64,000 nt of DNA from positions 16,286,502-16,350,501 of the forward strand of contig OY986972.1 of NCBI GenBank assembly GCA_963920575.1. The letters are read 5' to 3'. The translations under genes were made by a program, and so were the position numbers. The DNA comes from Narthecium ossifragum. Lineage: Eukaryota; Streptophyta; Magnoliopsida; Dioscoreales; Nartheciaceae. The notes beneath the pieces were generated by a model, which searched no databases, was not told the DNA's origin, and saw only the letters and a list, made by a program, of their open reading frames with translations. The first letter of the stretch is position 1, and every line of letters begins with the position of its first letter. This document shows, one piece after another, positions 34,741-46,922 of this stretch.

Positions 34741-35649
34741 GATTGCCTGTGTTCATGTATTTTCTGTGACATGATATATAATTGTAAATCTATCATGTTT
34801 AGAATCTAATCTCAGCTTTTTAACATGTGAAAGTGAACATGTGCATTAGGATATGTCAAGCTATCCTTAAATCATGGTAAAAGTGTTTAAGTATAGAAAT
34901 ATGTCATGCATAACAAAAATTTACTATCCCTTATATGACATACCAGTCTCGGAATCATTCATAAGATAAATTTCTAAAACATGCATCTTTATAAATAAAT
35001 ACCATAATTCCATTCTTTTGACATAATTCAAGGGATGTATAAATTAAAATAACAATAAACTCAACTTCCCATAATCCTACCCCCCAAATGAAATGTAATT
35101 GTCCTCAATTACATTAAGTCACCAAAGTAAAGCTATGAATAAAGGGTAGAAAACACCGGAATATCATGGCATCTGTAGTCATCTCATGCATGACGATCAC
35201 CACACTTTCCAAATAGTAGACTGTCGCCACTTGAAGCTATTCATGTCTCTCTAAGATACTAAAATAATAAATCCATAAAATGCACCATGTTATATGAGAG
35301 ACAACTAACAAATAAGAAACCAATAAATAACAGCGGTAGTGATTGATCGTCCATTATTAAGGTGCACGGGAACACCTAGCATAAGAGCACCTCTCCCAAA
35401 GATCAAATATAATAGCATGAACAATATAGAAGAAATAATAGAGAGGTATAAAAGATACAAAAAAACCTTGGCAGAATATCTCTTAAATTTATTGGCTAAG
35501 AACTAGTACAATCAATGAAAACAGAAACTATAATCCTAAAAGGACATAAAGTCCCTATACTAGTCTCCCTACTGCATATCCTATTACCAAGCTAAAAGAA
35601 AACCTAGAGAATCATCAATCTACGAAAATAGTCCTAAAAAATAAACTCA

Positions 35650-36190
35650 GAATGACCCCTCAATCGTCGTCTATCTCATCATTGTTGTCTTCATCTTCCA
35701 AATCATAGTACCGAGATGTTGAAGATGAAGATTTGTCGGACTCATCATCACTGGATCTCTACGATGGCCGACGGTCAGGGTCATCCGACGCAAATGGTGA
35801 TCCCGGTGGTGACAGGAGGGTCGAGTCAAGCAAAGAACGTGCTGGCACTATGACCGCGGACCCGTCTGGAAGCCGGAAAGATACCCAAGGATTTTCAAGT
35901 TCTGGGTCATGCTAGATGTCATAGACGAAGCGGGCAAACGCATCAGGAGGTGGCATCGGCCCGTAAACTCAACACCGATGGGATATTCAATAGCGGGTCC
36001 AGCAAGATCAGCAGGTTCAGTGGTTGCCTAGGGGGAAACAGAAGTCTATCGGTGGGGACTGTGGTTGGTTCGAGTTAGTTGTGCTCATAGAGTCATCGTC
36101 CGAAGAACACCCAGATGCCTGCGAAACTGGAGATCCAAGCTCGAAGTTTGGCCTTGGCGACTATGGTGGGCTACCGCTGGAAGAATATGA
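35650..36190 (-). pseudogene. Degenerate coding fragment in the Athila-like element, function unknown
   Basis: A minus-strand frame with two or more stops reads '…PPPDAFARFVYDI', 'HDPELENPWVSFRLPDGSA', 'LLSPPGSPFASDDPDRR' and an acidic/serine-rich end 'SDDESDKSSSSTSRYYDLED' closing at about 35663. It is coding-like but not recognised; it may be the tail of a retroelement ORF. One palindrome pair (36296/36320, spacing 24 bp) lies just upstream. Confidence 0.4.
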
Positions 36191-37616
36191 CGACTAACTA
36201 CATCGAGACATCTCGGAAGTAACATGCGGATTATAAAGTGCATTGGTGAGATAAAGATAAAATAAGAAAGGTGGAAGGAAACTTGGATAAGGAAGGCTCG
36301 ATCATTGCATCACTGGGATGATCGATCTTCCTGGACTCGGAAGAAGAGGAGAGATGGCCAAAAACAAAGGAGGGCATGAGGGGGTCGGAAGGAAAATAGA
36401 GGAATCAAGAAGGTGGACGTCGGCTCAGGTCACCGGCGATCCACGGTGCCAACGGAGCCATGTAACCGAACGGAAGTTCGTCGGCATCCATGATGACCAA
36501 AAGAGAGGAGGCCGGTGATGGGTTACGTCGTGGAGAGGAAAACAAAGGAGGAGGTGAAGGCGGCTCACCATAATGCGGTATGGACACAAGAGAACGATCG
36601 GAGTTGCCGACGAACCACGGAGGAGTAGCACACCGCCAGTGTCGGAGACGAAACTGTGAGGGAGAAGTTGATTTGGCGATGATCAATCGGGACTCCGGAG
36701 GTGAGGGTGGAGAGTGGGCCGACGGTGATTAAATAGAGGATTGGCTAATTAGAGTTTAAGTAGGACTCAACAAGAACAAACCGAATCCTAGAAATAAGAG
36801 ATAAATCCTAACAAAAATAAGAGAAAAATCTGAAAACTAATAGGACAAGGACTAAGACATTGGAATAAAATAAAATAAAATAAAACAAAGGGTAACGGCT
36901 GTAAGCTGAACTGAATACGTGTGAATTGAGGACACTGGTGGACGCCCAAAGAAAATCATTGAAAAATCACCGGAATGCCCTACCGTCATTGCTCGCATCA
37001 TTAGATGTCCCTAGCAAGCCAAGAAAATATGTAGAAAAATACTGTGCGCCCAATCTATCCACTTCCCTCTCTTAAACTCTACGTGACTCCTTGTAGAATT
37101 AACAGTGCAAAACATAGAATTCAAGATAGATTAAGCAATTAAAATTAACCTGAAAAAAAGAAAGAAAAAAATTGATGCACTTTTAACTAAATTTATACCA
37201 AACACATGTTACTCATAATCATGATGAAATCATACACCCCAACTTAATGAGGGTTGTCCTCAAGCACGGAAAGAGGGTAAAGGATAGAGATAACCTGACG
37301 ATGTTTCTAATGAAACAGTACCCGCGTTAATTGTTAATACTGTATTTGCAAATCAAGTTAACTCGTGAAAACCACGCACGTTCGTGATGGTGTAATACAT
37401 CGCAACAGTAGGAAGACCACAGTATAGAGACCCTGGAAAATAGTAGAAGAAATACCCCGTGATGGCAATGAAGTAAAGAATAAAATAAGCATGCAAAATT
37501 AGAGAAAAATCGGGCAACATCTCCTCTATTAATCCAAGAAGCACAGGGGCTACAAATTTTGATTTAAAATGATGTCTACATATAGACATTCTCACTCCCA
37601 ATAACCTGAGTAGCTC

Positions 37617-37638
37617 GGATAGAGATAACCTGACGATG
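37617..37638. repeat. 22-bp direct repeat at a junction (other copy at 37282-37303)
   Basis: The phrase ggatagagataacctgacgatg's two copies are identical over 22 bp and lie 335 bp apart. The second copy joins directly to the truncated LTR, whose homology begins around CGATG. Confidence 0.85.
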
Positions 37639-38425
37639 AGTTGATCGCTGATCCGAGGCTTTCGGGTAGCTCGAATTTAGCTCTAGGACCGTGGCGGGTA
37701 GTAAGGTCAAGGTTGAATTGTAGTATTCAGTCGATATCGATGATAGGCTTAGATGACTTGAATACATTTTTATCGATGATTTAGAGGTCGTGTCGGTCTC
37801 GAGCCGGGTGCTGAGGTGCAGCCGGTGTCCGGTGATCCATGTCTTTTGAGTAGATGATGTTCCTACTCAGCGGGTTGGACTCCCGCCAACAGTGTCTGTT
37901 TTCTACTTGTGACACAACAATGTTGGTTTCCTGCTCACAGGGACACGTGGTGAGGTTATGGGACCCCTGTGTTCACCCAGGCCTTGCTTGAGGGCGACAC
38001 TGTTGAGTTCCCTCTTTTTTGTGTGTCGTAGTGTAGAACCCTACTGAGTTTAGTGCTCACTCCTACCCGGGCTGTGTTTTGCATGTGCAGGCGTTAGCTC
38101 TTCTTCAGTGGCCCCTACCGGGAAGGTGTTTGGTGGCGCGGCGGCGTCTAGCGGTGCTTGAGGAGCAGTGATCGTCTGTTTACCTTTTTGTTAGTTAGCT
38201 TCTTACGGGAGTGCGATGTATATTAATGTAAACCCTTTTGAGGATTTGAATATCTTATTGTATCTTGTTGAGGTTTGAGATTATTGTTTTATAAGGGTGC
38301 TTATGAATTGTTTAGGGAGACCAGTAGATTAGAGGGAACCCCTCGCCAAAAAAGTTTTCGCATTTAGTTAGGTTCCGATTCGCGTCGCCCGGCCCAGTTG
38401 GGCCTTCGCGGGTCGAGGTGCGACA
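37632..38425 (+). repeat. 3' fragment of a chromovirus-type LTR
   Basis: It starts within the LTR (compare 40034 onward: 'ttgatcgccgatccgagg') and ends GGGTCGAGGTGCGACA. The 5' half is missing. No palindrome array is in this part. Confidence 0.75.
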
Positions 38426-38503
38426 CCCTAAGTGAAGAGGGTACGTGAATTGCAGAGGTTGAAGAAAGGGGCAACTAGTTACTTCCTTGCGCTTTTCAAT
38501 AAT
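38426..38503 (+). pseudogene. Short retroelement coding remnant
   Basis: The frame VKRVRELQRLKKGATSYFLA continues to the solo LTR at 38504. The text resumes at 40892 after the insertion. It is probably part of the gypsy element whose 3' LTR is at 41640, but too short to assign. Confidence 0.35.
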
Positions 38504-40891
38504 TATGAGGGCCCGTTCCTCTGACCTGGCTCGACCGCGTGGGTCGAGGCCGTTTTCCTATTGGTTTGATTCCGCGTCGGGTACGATCGGGCGATCGTAT
38601 GGTAGTTTTTGACCCTGGGGGCATTTTGGTAAATATGCCTCTTGGTGATCAGTTTCACACCCGCGTTACACACACGTCATTGGATTGATGTATGTGAATG
38701 ATTAGAACCATAAGGGTGCATTCGATCAGAAGATCAGAGCTCGATCGGGAAAGATCGAATTGGACGGCCGAGATCGGTTTTGATCTCTATAAATACCCTG
38801 ACCCTTTCTCTCTCTTTTCTTCTTCCCTGTCATTGTCTCCCTCTCTCTCTCTTTCTCTCTCCTACCGGCAGAGCTAAGGCTTGGAGGCGCGGTCTTCGAG
38901 GAGCGGATCTTGGCGGTTAAAATCGTTGGACGCGTGGAGGAGCTGCCCTACTTGATCAAGTAGGTGTTTCTACATCGATCTTCTGATCGGGTTCTCCTAG
39001 GATAGGTTTATTGTGTTTTCGATGAAGGAGTACTTAGTAGAATGTTGTGTAGCTTAATGCTTGAGTATTATAGCTTGCTTCGAGTATTCCTACCATGTGA
39101 TTTCCGTATTTTATCGGACGATTCTCGTATTATCGTCGTTTTGGCGGTTTTCGACCATTGAGACCCAGATTTGAGATTTAACCATCAAAATCATGTTTTC
39201 TTCGTACCAATAGCTTCTCCATCATTTATTACGCATGCCTACAAAGTTTCATCGATTTTCAACAAGATTTGATAGCTCAAATCCAAGAAATTGGATTTCC
39301 GGCACTGTTCTGAGAAACCGTCAAGCGTTGATACGCTTCTTCCTGGCCTGACAGTCGACCGTCGGATCGACCGTCGCATCGCCCGTCAGGCTCTGTCGCG
39401 TTTTGGGCCTCCCACGGTCGATGTTCCGATCGACCGCGGGCTCCTTCCCTTTTATTTTTCCGCCTCACGGTCGACCGTCGGGCTCTGTCTCGTTTTGGGC
39501 CTCCCATGGTCGATGTATCGATCGACAGTGGCCCTTATGTGTTTCCCTCATTTTGCCCCACGGTCAACCATCGGATCGACCGTGGCATCGACCGTGGCCT
39601 CACGGTCGACAATCGCATCGACCATGAGCCCCTGCGCAGTGTTTTCTGGTTTTCTTTGATTGGTTTTCATTCATGATAGATATCCAATCATGTTAGGAAG
39701 CATACACGTTGTTTTCACGGGATATTAATGGATTTCTATCAAGATTGGGAATTGAATCGGGAGTTTAACCTCTTTGATGAATTTACGGTTTTTGCTCGCA
39801 TTTAAATACTTGGTTGGATGGTAGATTAAATGCTTATTGTTTCTCTAGCCATTAGCTAACTAGAAGTGTTAGCTAACGAGGTATTGTGGAATCTTAGCCC
39901 ATTGCCGGCGAGTGTCGAGGCTATTATATAACTGTTGAACCTATAATTGATGTTGTGACATATAGAGACATCTAGGATAGATGTTTGCATAGGTTCATGC
40001 ACTGTGTGCATTAGAGGCATATCAGGATAGGCGGGCGATGGGTTGATCGCCGATCCGAGGCTCTCGGGTAGCTTGGATCTAGCCTTAGGACCGTGGCTGG
40101 GTAGTAAGGATTAGGGCGTGATTGTACAATTGGAATCTCATGTTATCGAGGATGTGTTATAGTTGGCTATGATCTTGCCTTGAGGTTTAGAGGTCGTGTT
40201 GTCTTCCCAAGGCTAAGTGTTAAGGATGGTTGTCGATGTCACTGACATGGTCCCCAGGCAGTTGTTTCCTGCTGGGTAACGGTGATCCTACTAGTTCTGG
40301 TTCTTGTTTCTCCCAGCGTGTTGGTTGATGTTCCCAGCGTGGTCGGTCGAGAAGAGTAGGATCCCTTGGGGAGTCAATAGGGTCGTGGGACCCCGTGGCA
40401 TTCCTTAGGCTTGAGCGGGGAGACATCACTGTTGTTGTTTTCCTCCCTTCAGTGTGTCATAGAGTAGAACCCTACTGAGCTTTTCGCTCACTCCTACTCA
40501 GGCTGCGTTTGCAGGTGCAGGCGCCAATTTTTCTTCAGTAGAGCCGGCGGGATCAGGTTTTGGCGGCGCAACTACTTCCAGAGGCGTCTGAGGTTGCTGC
40601 ATGATGACTGTTGTACTTTTGATAGTTTTGTCAATTGTAAACATCTTTCGAGGACTTTTGGGATTACATGTATAATATCTTTCCTTTGGAGGAGTTTGAT
40701 AGGAAATTGTATCAGATGTTTAAACAGTACAACTTGATGTATTTATGAATTGAATTACAGCTTTATCTCTGGAAGTTAAATTGTTTAAGTTTATCTCTTT
40801 TTCAGCAAATGAATCACGCCAGTTGGATGTGAATAGTGATAGGAACCCTCACGCCCCGTCCTGAATGGGTTTTCTGGGTCGGGGTGTGACA
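38504..40891 (+). mobile_element. Solo LTR 'E', chromovirus type
   Basis: The 2388-bp LTR runs TATGAGGGCCC… (TG changed to TA) to …CGGGGTGTGACA, with a perfect target duplication ATAAT (38499-38503 and 40892-40896). TATA-like CTATAAATAC lies near 38787. A 12-bp-register palindrome array lies at 39355-39622. The same family appears inverted at 42740-45130. Confidence 0.9.
39355..39622. repeat. Palindrome array in 12-bp register, solo LTR 'E'
   Basis: TCGAC/TCGAT cores start at 39355-39367-39379, 39418-39430, 39471 (single), 39510-39522, 39564-39576-39588 and 39606-39618. All steps inside clusters are exactly 12 bp. Confidence 0.9.
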
Positions 40892-41626
40892 ATAATGGTC
40901 TCTGATCTTGCATAAGGGTCAAGGATGATGGAAGTATTGCGTGAGGTAAGATACCTGGGTCTGATGCCTTCTGATAAAAGGAGAGCATCCCAAACCTTGA
41001 AAACCTCCCTTGCTACATCCGAAGTATTGCGAGAAGCCTTCTTGGTTTTCTTGGAAGATGACTTGGAAGATCTAGAGGCCAGTGTTATGAAATCTCAAAC
41101 AAGAAGAGGCATGCACTAGACGATGCAAGGAAGAAGGAGATGGAGCTAGGAGGCCAGCAGCGCTAAAGAAGGAGAGTAAAAACCAAAGGAGTAAAAATAA
41201 CTCTAGTGTTTTTACAAGTATTTAAAGGTATAATTTGACTCGGAAACCAACACCTCATGATACCTTTAATATGCCATAATTTATAACTAACGGTGGTAAT
41301 TGGCCTTGGTGGTATTACTACGCTTGTACCGGTTCGATTATCGTATCGCAGTCGTCGCAATTAACGATCCATGATTCCCACGATCATTGATGTGACAAAG
41401 GTGGTGCTAAGTCAACAAATGACGTCAGATTTGGGTTTTTCAAGCAAACAAAAAGATATGATGATGATGGCCAAAAGGACAAGTCGCATCACGAAGTAAG
41501 AAGGAAAGTATCAAGCCTCCAATAAGTCACATCATTGACATCATTAGTTATATCATTTTCGTCAATGATTATGCGAAAGAGTCCATGCTATTTCCTCGAA
41601 AACAAATAAATTCGAGAAACTCGCAT
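40892..41626 (+). pseudogene. 3' internal remnant of a gypsy-type element
   Basis: It lies between solo LTR 'E' and a polypurine tract. A 64-codon open frame (40925-41119, 'LREVRYLGLMPSDKRRA') is unrecognised. The rest is non-coding. Its position just before a polypurine tract and LTR argues that it is the 3' end of a retrotransposon. Confidence 0.4.
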
Positions 41627-42328
41627 GGGAGGGGGGAAATGTACACCGGAAAAATTATTTCTTTCTTATGCAAGTAAATCATAGATGAACATGACAAGAA
41701 AAAAGATATTGTTCACGATAGCTTCAGCACACGAATATTGGCGAAAATGAGTTCATCAAAGCCCAGTGTTACTAACGAAAGGAGAAGACAGTTAATGTAA
41801 CTAACTAGCAGTTCAACGGTCAGATATGATGGGGACAACCACCAGTGGAACCGCTGCCAACCGCTCAAGCAAGGGAGCAGTATAAAAGCCCAAGAGATAC
41901 AACAATTACGACTGTCTCACAAAATCCAAAAACCAGAGCAATAGACTCATGTATCAGTAGGCTTAGCCACTTTTAATCTAGGTTTAGGCCTCTCGCATGT
42001 CCGCCCTGCACCCCTGTATGACAGGTCTATCCTGCGCTCTTGTAATATACTTACCCGCACCTACTTGCAAGTAAGTAGATCGTTAGAACCGTCAGCGGTG
42101 CCATCATAGCAATTAGTAAAATATCTTATCTTTTCGACGGAGCCGATTTTGGTGTCGTCAAAGCAAATCACTTTGTCTTCATTCTAGTGCAATTAATTCT
42201 CTTTCATCCTATTTCTTTTCGTGACCTTAGCACCCTCACTCACTTTCGAGGAGGGTGGAAAACGCACGTCCCTGATCCATCACGATTTGTTTTGTTCACC
42301 GAAGGACAAAAAAATTTTTGCGTGAACA
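41627..42328 (+). repeat. Polypurine tract and 3' LTR of a gypsy-type element
   Basis: GGGAGGGGGGAAA (41627-41639) is followed by the LTR from TGTACACCGG (41640) to …GCGTGAACA (42328), 689 bp. A TATA-like 'agtataaaagccc' lies near 41880. It carries no ATCGAT array. It directly abuts the truncated copia LTR at 42329. Confidence 0.65.
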
Positions 42329-42503
42329 AATTTTATGTGTTTCTTTGTGTTTTGTAAATGTACAGGGGGCCATCCTTTATAGGACAAGGGGCCAACTATA
42401 AAAGATAAGAGTACAATAGGTAAGACCAACAAATCATCCCAATCTAGGTCCATCAATCATGGACTAAACTAAGTAGATACAAATATGCTAACATATATGC
42501 TAA
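42329..42503 (-). repeat. 3' LTR of the copia element (truncated), next to a G-run
   Basis: It matches 51733-51892 (shared 'tctaggtccatcaatcatgg', 'tataggacaagggcc'-like text). On the minus strand it begins TTAGCATATATGTTAGC after a run of about 18 G, which serves as the polypurine tract. Its end is lost at the gypsy LTR. Confidence 0.75.
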
Positions 42504-42529
42504 CCCCCCCCCCCCCCCCCCAATGACGG

Positions 42530-42739
42530 TATGGAAGATGCAAGCTTATCACGATGATGACCGAGAGGATGAGCTTTCAGGAAGACATCAGGCTAACTTA
42601 TCAGTAGAAGTAACATGATGTAGTCGAAGAGTACCATGTCCGATATGATGACGGATGAAATGACAATCGATCTCAATGTGTTTCGTGCGCTCGTGAAAAA
42701 TATCATTGTGAACAATTTGAATAGCACTGGTGTTGTCAC
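42530..42739 (-). pseudogene. RNase H C-terminus of the copia element
   Basis: Minus-strand frame 'DNTSAIQIVHNDIFHERTK' then 'HIEIDCHFIRHHI'. This is the typical end of copia RNase H. It is the continuation of 45131-45300 beyond the inserted solo LTR. Confidence 0.85.
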
Positions 42740-45130
42740 TGTCACACCCCGACCCAGAAAACTCATCCAGAATGGGGCGTGAGGGTTCCTATCACTATTC
42801 ATCTTCAATCGGCGCAATACAAAGCGGAAAAGACAGATAATTTAAACAATCGTATTCTAGAGGTGAACATATATTCAATTCATATAACATCAAGTTGTAC
42901 AGTTACAAAATTTCATTCTAATACTTCCAAGGTAAAGATATAATACATGATCCCAAAATCCTCGAAATGTTTACAACATATATATTATCAAAAAGGTACA
43001 ACAGTTTATCCTCCAGCAAAACCTCAAACGCCTCTGGATGTACTCGCGCCGCCAAAGACCGATCCTGCCGGCTCCACGGAAGAAGATCTGCCGCCTGCAC
43101 CTGCAAACGCAGCCCGGGTAGGAGTGAGCGATAAGCTCAGTAGGGTTCTACTCTACGGCACACTAAAAAGAGGAAAACGACAACAGTGTTGTCTCCCAGC
43201 TCAAGTCTAACGGATGCCACGGGTCCCACAACCCTGTCGATGTCCCAATGGCTCCTGGCATGAAACCTCTCTCCTGAACAAGTTACCAGAAGGCCACGAA
43301 ACAGTAACATGCCGGATCACCCTTACACAAGCAGGAATACCATGCCTTGGAGAACCACGTCGGGAACGCATCGACACCCATCCTTAGTACTTGGCCTTGG
43401 AAGACAGCACGACCTCTAAACCTCAAATACTGATCAGAGTCAACTATCGCATATCCTCAATAAATGAGATTCAGATTAAACAATCACCCTACTCCTGACT
43501 ACCCAGCCACGGCCCTAAGGCTAGATCCGAGCTACCCGAGAGCCTCGGATCGGCGACCAAAACCATCGCCCGCCTAACCTTATATGCCTCTAATGCATAC
43601 AATGCATGAACCTATGCAATCATCTACCCTAGATGTCTCTATATGCCACAGCATCAATTTCAGGTTCAACAGTTATACAATAGCCCTCGGCACTCGCCGG
43701 CAAGAGGCTAAGGTTCCACAATTCCTCATTAGCTAGCAATCATAGCTAGCTAATGGTTAGGCAATCAACTAAGTATTTAACTACAAACAAACAAGTATTA
43801 AATGCAATCCAAACCATTGATTTGCCAAAAACGGGAAATACTCGAATCGATCCTCAAGCTCGATATAAATAATTAGAAAACCCCATGAAACCCACATACA
43901 TGCTTCCCATCATGTTTAGATATGAATCACGAATCAAATCCATCCAAGAAAAGCCAAAAAAACCATGTTCAAGGGCCCACGGACGATGTCACAGTCGATC
44001 CGGCGGTCGACCGTGAGGCCACGGACGATGTCACGGTCGATCCGACTGTCGACCGTGAGGCCAAGGCGAAGAAAACCAAAGAGGCGATGGTCGATCCACT
44101 CATCGACCCTGGGAAGCCCAAAACCAAACAGCGCCTGACAGTCGATGCGACGGTCGACCGTCAGGTGGGATGAAAAAGGGAGAGAGCCCGCGGTCGATCG
44201 ATCCATCGACCATGGGAGTCCAAAATCCCAACAGCGCCTGGCGGACGATGCGACAGGCCCAGAAAGAGCAAATCAATACTTGACGGTCGATGCACCGATC
44301 GACCGTCGAGCCTTAGGCACAGTTCATTAGAACAGTGCCGAAAATCTATTTTCTTGGATTTCAAGGATCAAATCAAGTTGGAAAACAATGGTATTTTGCA
44401 AACAGGTGTATTTCTCGATGGGGAATCCAATGACATAAAGAAAACACATTTTTGACGGCTAAATCTCCTATCTAGGTCCAAATGGGCGAAAACCGATAAA
44501 AAGGCGATAATACGGAAACCAATCGTTAGAATACCGAATTCGCAACGTAGGAATACAGGAAATGAACCACACTACATGTGCAAGGAGCTACAAAGGATTC
44601 TAACATGTATTCCTATAGCGAAAGTACATAAAACCTATCCTAGGAGAATCCGACCGCAAGATCGGGGTAGAAACACCTACTTGAGCAAGTAGGGCAGCTC
44701 CTCTACGCGTCCAACCAGTCAAGCCGCCAAGATCCACGCTCCGAAAGCCACGTCTCTGAACCCTAGCTCAGTCGAAGGAGAGAGAGAAGGAGAGAAAACG
44801 ACAGGAGAAGAGAAGGAAAGAGAAGAAAGGGACAGGGCTTATATAGAAAATCCGGATCTATCTCAGCCGTCCGATTCGATCTTTCCCGATCGAGCTCCGA
44901 TCCTCCGATCGGACACACCCTAGAGATTCTAATCAAGCACATACATCAATCCAAGGCAATGTGTGGAACGCGGGTGTGAAACTGACCACCAGGGGGCATA
45001 TTTACCAAAATGCCCCTGGGGCCGAAACCGCCATACGATCGCCAGATCGTGCCCGACGCGGAACCGAATCAACAGGAAAACGGCCCTCGACCCACGTGGT
45101 CGAGCCAGGTCAGAGGGACGGGCCCTCACA
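42740..45130 (-). mobile_element. Solo LTR 'F', same family as 'E', inserted in copia RNase H
   Basis: The 2391-bp LTR has a perfect target duplication GTCAC (42735-42739 and 45131-45135). Its minus-strand start is TGTGAGGGCCCGTCCCTC and its end GGGTCGGGGTGTGACA. TATA-like CTATATAAGC (minus) lies near 44838-44847. A 12-bp-register array lies at 43983-44300. Confidence 0.92.
43983..44300. repeat. Palindrome array in 12-bp register, solo LTR 'F'
   Basis: Triplets of ACGAT/TCGAT/TCGAC cores start at 43983-43995-44007 and 44025-44037-44049, with further doublets to about 44300. The wording 'cggacgatgtcacggtc' here is also found in the copia-like LTR at 14364. Confidence 0.9.
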
Positions 45131-45135
45131 GTCAC

Positions 45136-46500
45136 AATGAATCCGTGAGCTGCTTGGTAAGGAAACACCAAATCATGTAGTAAACATTGAAGCCATCATA
45201 GCTCAGACGTAGTATCTGCCAATGCTCGATACTGTGCCTCTGTACCAGAGCGAGCAACAACTGTCTGCTTCTTACTTGTCCAAGAGATAAGAGATGTGCC
45301 AAACATGAAGCAATACCCAGTAGTAGAGCAACAATTAGTAGGCTCCCTTGCCCAATTAGCATCTGAATATGCTTAAAGATCTAAAGGAGAGTGAGCAGAG
45401 AAATGAATGTCATGGAGAGTGAGCAGAGAAACAACTGTCTGAATATGCTTAAAGATCTAAAGCAAAACATCGAATGAATAAAGCCAAGTTATATCCACTG
45501 GCAGTGAAGCCATGTTGTGGCAGCACAGAATTAAACTTGGCAAATCCAGTTCAAGGACACTATTTGAGACCGTAGAGGGCCTTGCAAAGGCATCAAGCCT
45601 TCTAAGGCGGATGCTTAAAACCCGGGGGAGGCTTTAGGTAGACTTCTTTTGCTAAGTCACCATTTAGGAAGGCATTTTTAACATCCATCTGAAATAGTTG
45701 CCACTATCGAATGGTTGCCATGACGAGTAGGGACTGAAAAGATGTAAGATGTGCCACTGGAGCGAAGGTATCCTCATAATCAATACTGTTCTCCTGCGTA
45801 AATCCTTGAGCTACAAGACATGCTTTGTAGCATTCAACCGACCCATTAGCTCACGTCTTGATCTTGTACACCCACTTGCATCCCACTGCAGTTTTACCTA
45901 GAGGCAAATCAACTAGATCCCATGTATGGGTTTTGAGAAGGGTCTGATGTTCGTCGGACATAGGTTTTTACCAAAGGGGATCAGAATTAGCTTCGTGAAA
46001 ACTGCGAGGCTCATAAAGAGTAGCAAGAGCAGAAAAGCAATGATAGTCTTTGAGATAGGAAGGAGGAGCTCTTACCCTACTGGAACTACGGATATCCAAA
46101 GTAGAAGAAGACTTCAGGGAGCTAGATGTTTCTTCCGAATCAGCTGATGGTCCAAACTCGTGAGGAGCAGTTGATGGTTGGTCACTGATTGAGCTGTCAC
46201 TGCCATCATCAAGAGTATGTTCTGGAAACAGATCTATGGTAGGATCAGTAAAAATGAGTTTGCAAGGTGGAGGGCAAGACAATGATTGGGATAGACTAGT
46301 GAACGTCTTGTGTTCCCAAAAATGGACATGTCTTGAAATCTGAAGACGCTTGGAGATTGGGTCATAACACCGATAGCCCTTATGCTCAATGCCATACCCA
46401 AGAAAGCAACAGAGACATGAACATGGTTCAAGCTTGGTACACTCATTGGGTGGGAGCAAAATGAAACATGCACAACCTAAAACTTTTTAGAGAAAATAAT
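45136..46500 (-). pseudogene. Integrase C-terminus, reverse transcriptase and RNase H of the copia element
   Basis: Minus-strand frames read 'FLGYGIEHKGYRCYDP' and a Ser-rich linker (46459-45968, integrase C-terminus). Next come 'WDLVDLPLGKTAVGCKWVYK' near 45840-45920 (start of RT), '[14 protein letters not shown]' near 45650, and RNase H 'SKKQTVVARSGTEAQYRALA' near 45225-45290. Numerous stops (for example after VYKIKT) abolish function. The order IN-RT-RH is diagnostic of copia. Confidence 0.88.
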
Positions 46501-46922
46501 TTGGTACCTCTCTATAAAGAAGCTCGTAGGGAGAGCGTTATGAAATAGTGGGTGATGGGATCGATTGATGGCTATAATAGCACCTTCTCCCCAAAAGGAT
46601 TCAGGAGAGAGGCTGACAGAAGGAGAGAATGAACGGGGTCAGCAATGTGAAGGTGTTTGCGTTCTGCACGTCCATTCTATTGGAAAATATAAGGACACGA
46701 TTGATGAGTTAAGGTGACATCCTGCTTAAGTGCTACGAATGAGGCACCCGTATACTCCATGGCATTATTAGATTGAAGGATTTTGATCGACCGATCAAAC
46801 TGATTTTTCGCCATTTGTTGAAAGTTACGGAAGACTTTAAGTAACTCAGATCAATCATGTGAGATAGAGTCATGTATATCGAGTATAATCATCGACAAAA
46901 ATAACAAAGTAACGCCCCCCCT
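46501..46922 (-). pseudogene. Copia integrase core remnant
   Basis: Next to the inserted LTR the minus-strand frame reads 'GGRYFVIFVDDYTRYT', the second catalytic-region strand of copia integrase. Downstream text is integrase-like but heavily mutated. Confidence 0.75.

Larger units (their letters stand above)
33940..37616 (-). mobile_element. Internal region of an Athila-like, largely non-coding retrotransposon
   Basis: On the minus strand 'gctcgaggactagcaaagat' followed by AAGTTGGGGGGTG precedes LTR 'B'. This is the polypurine tract and its typical upstream context. Similar 'gaggac…TTGGGG' modules recur at about 35083-35125 and 37232-37265. No reverse transcriptase or integrase is present; only a degenerate acidic-tailed coding fragment (35650-36190) is seen. 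The left part holds a 93-bp tandem repeat. Large non-coding derivatives of Athila-like elements are known in plants. Confidence 0.6.

Noticed and set aside
73..44300. CRISPR-like or satellite interpretation of the palindrome arrays
   Set aside because: Repeats are only 8-12 bp, spacers are not unique inserts, and the host is a plant; spacing is fixed but units do not align as one satellite monomer.
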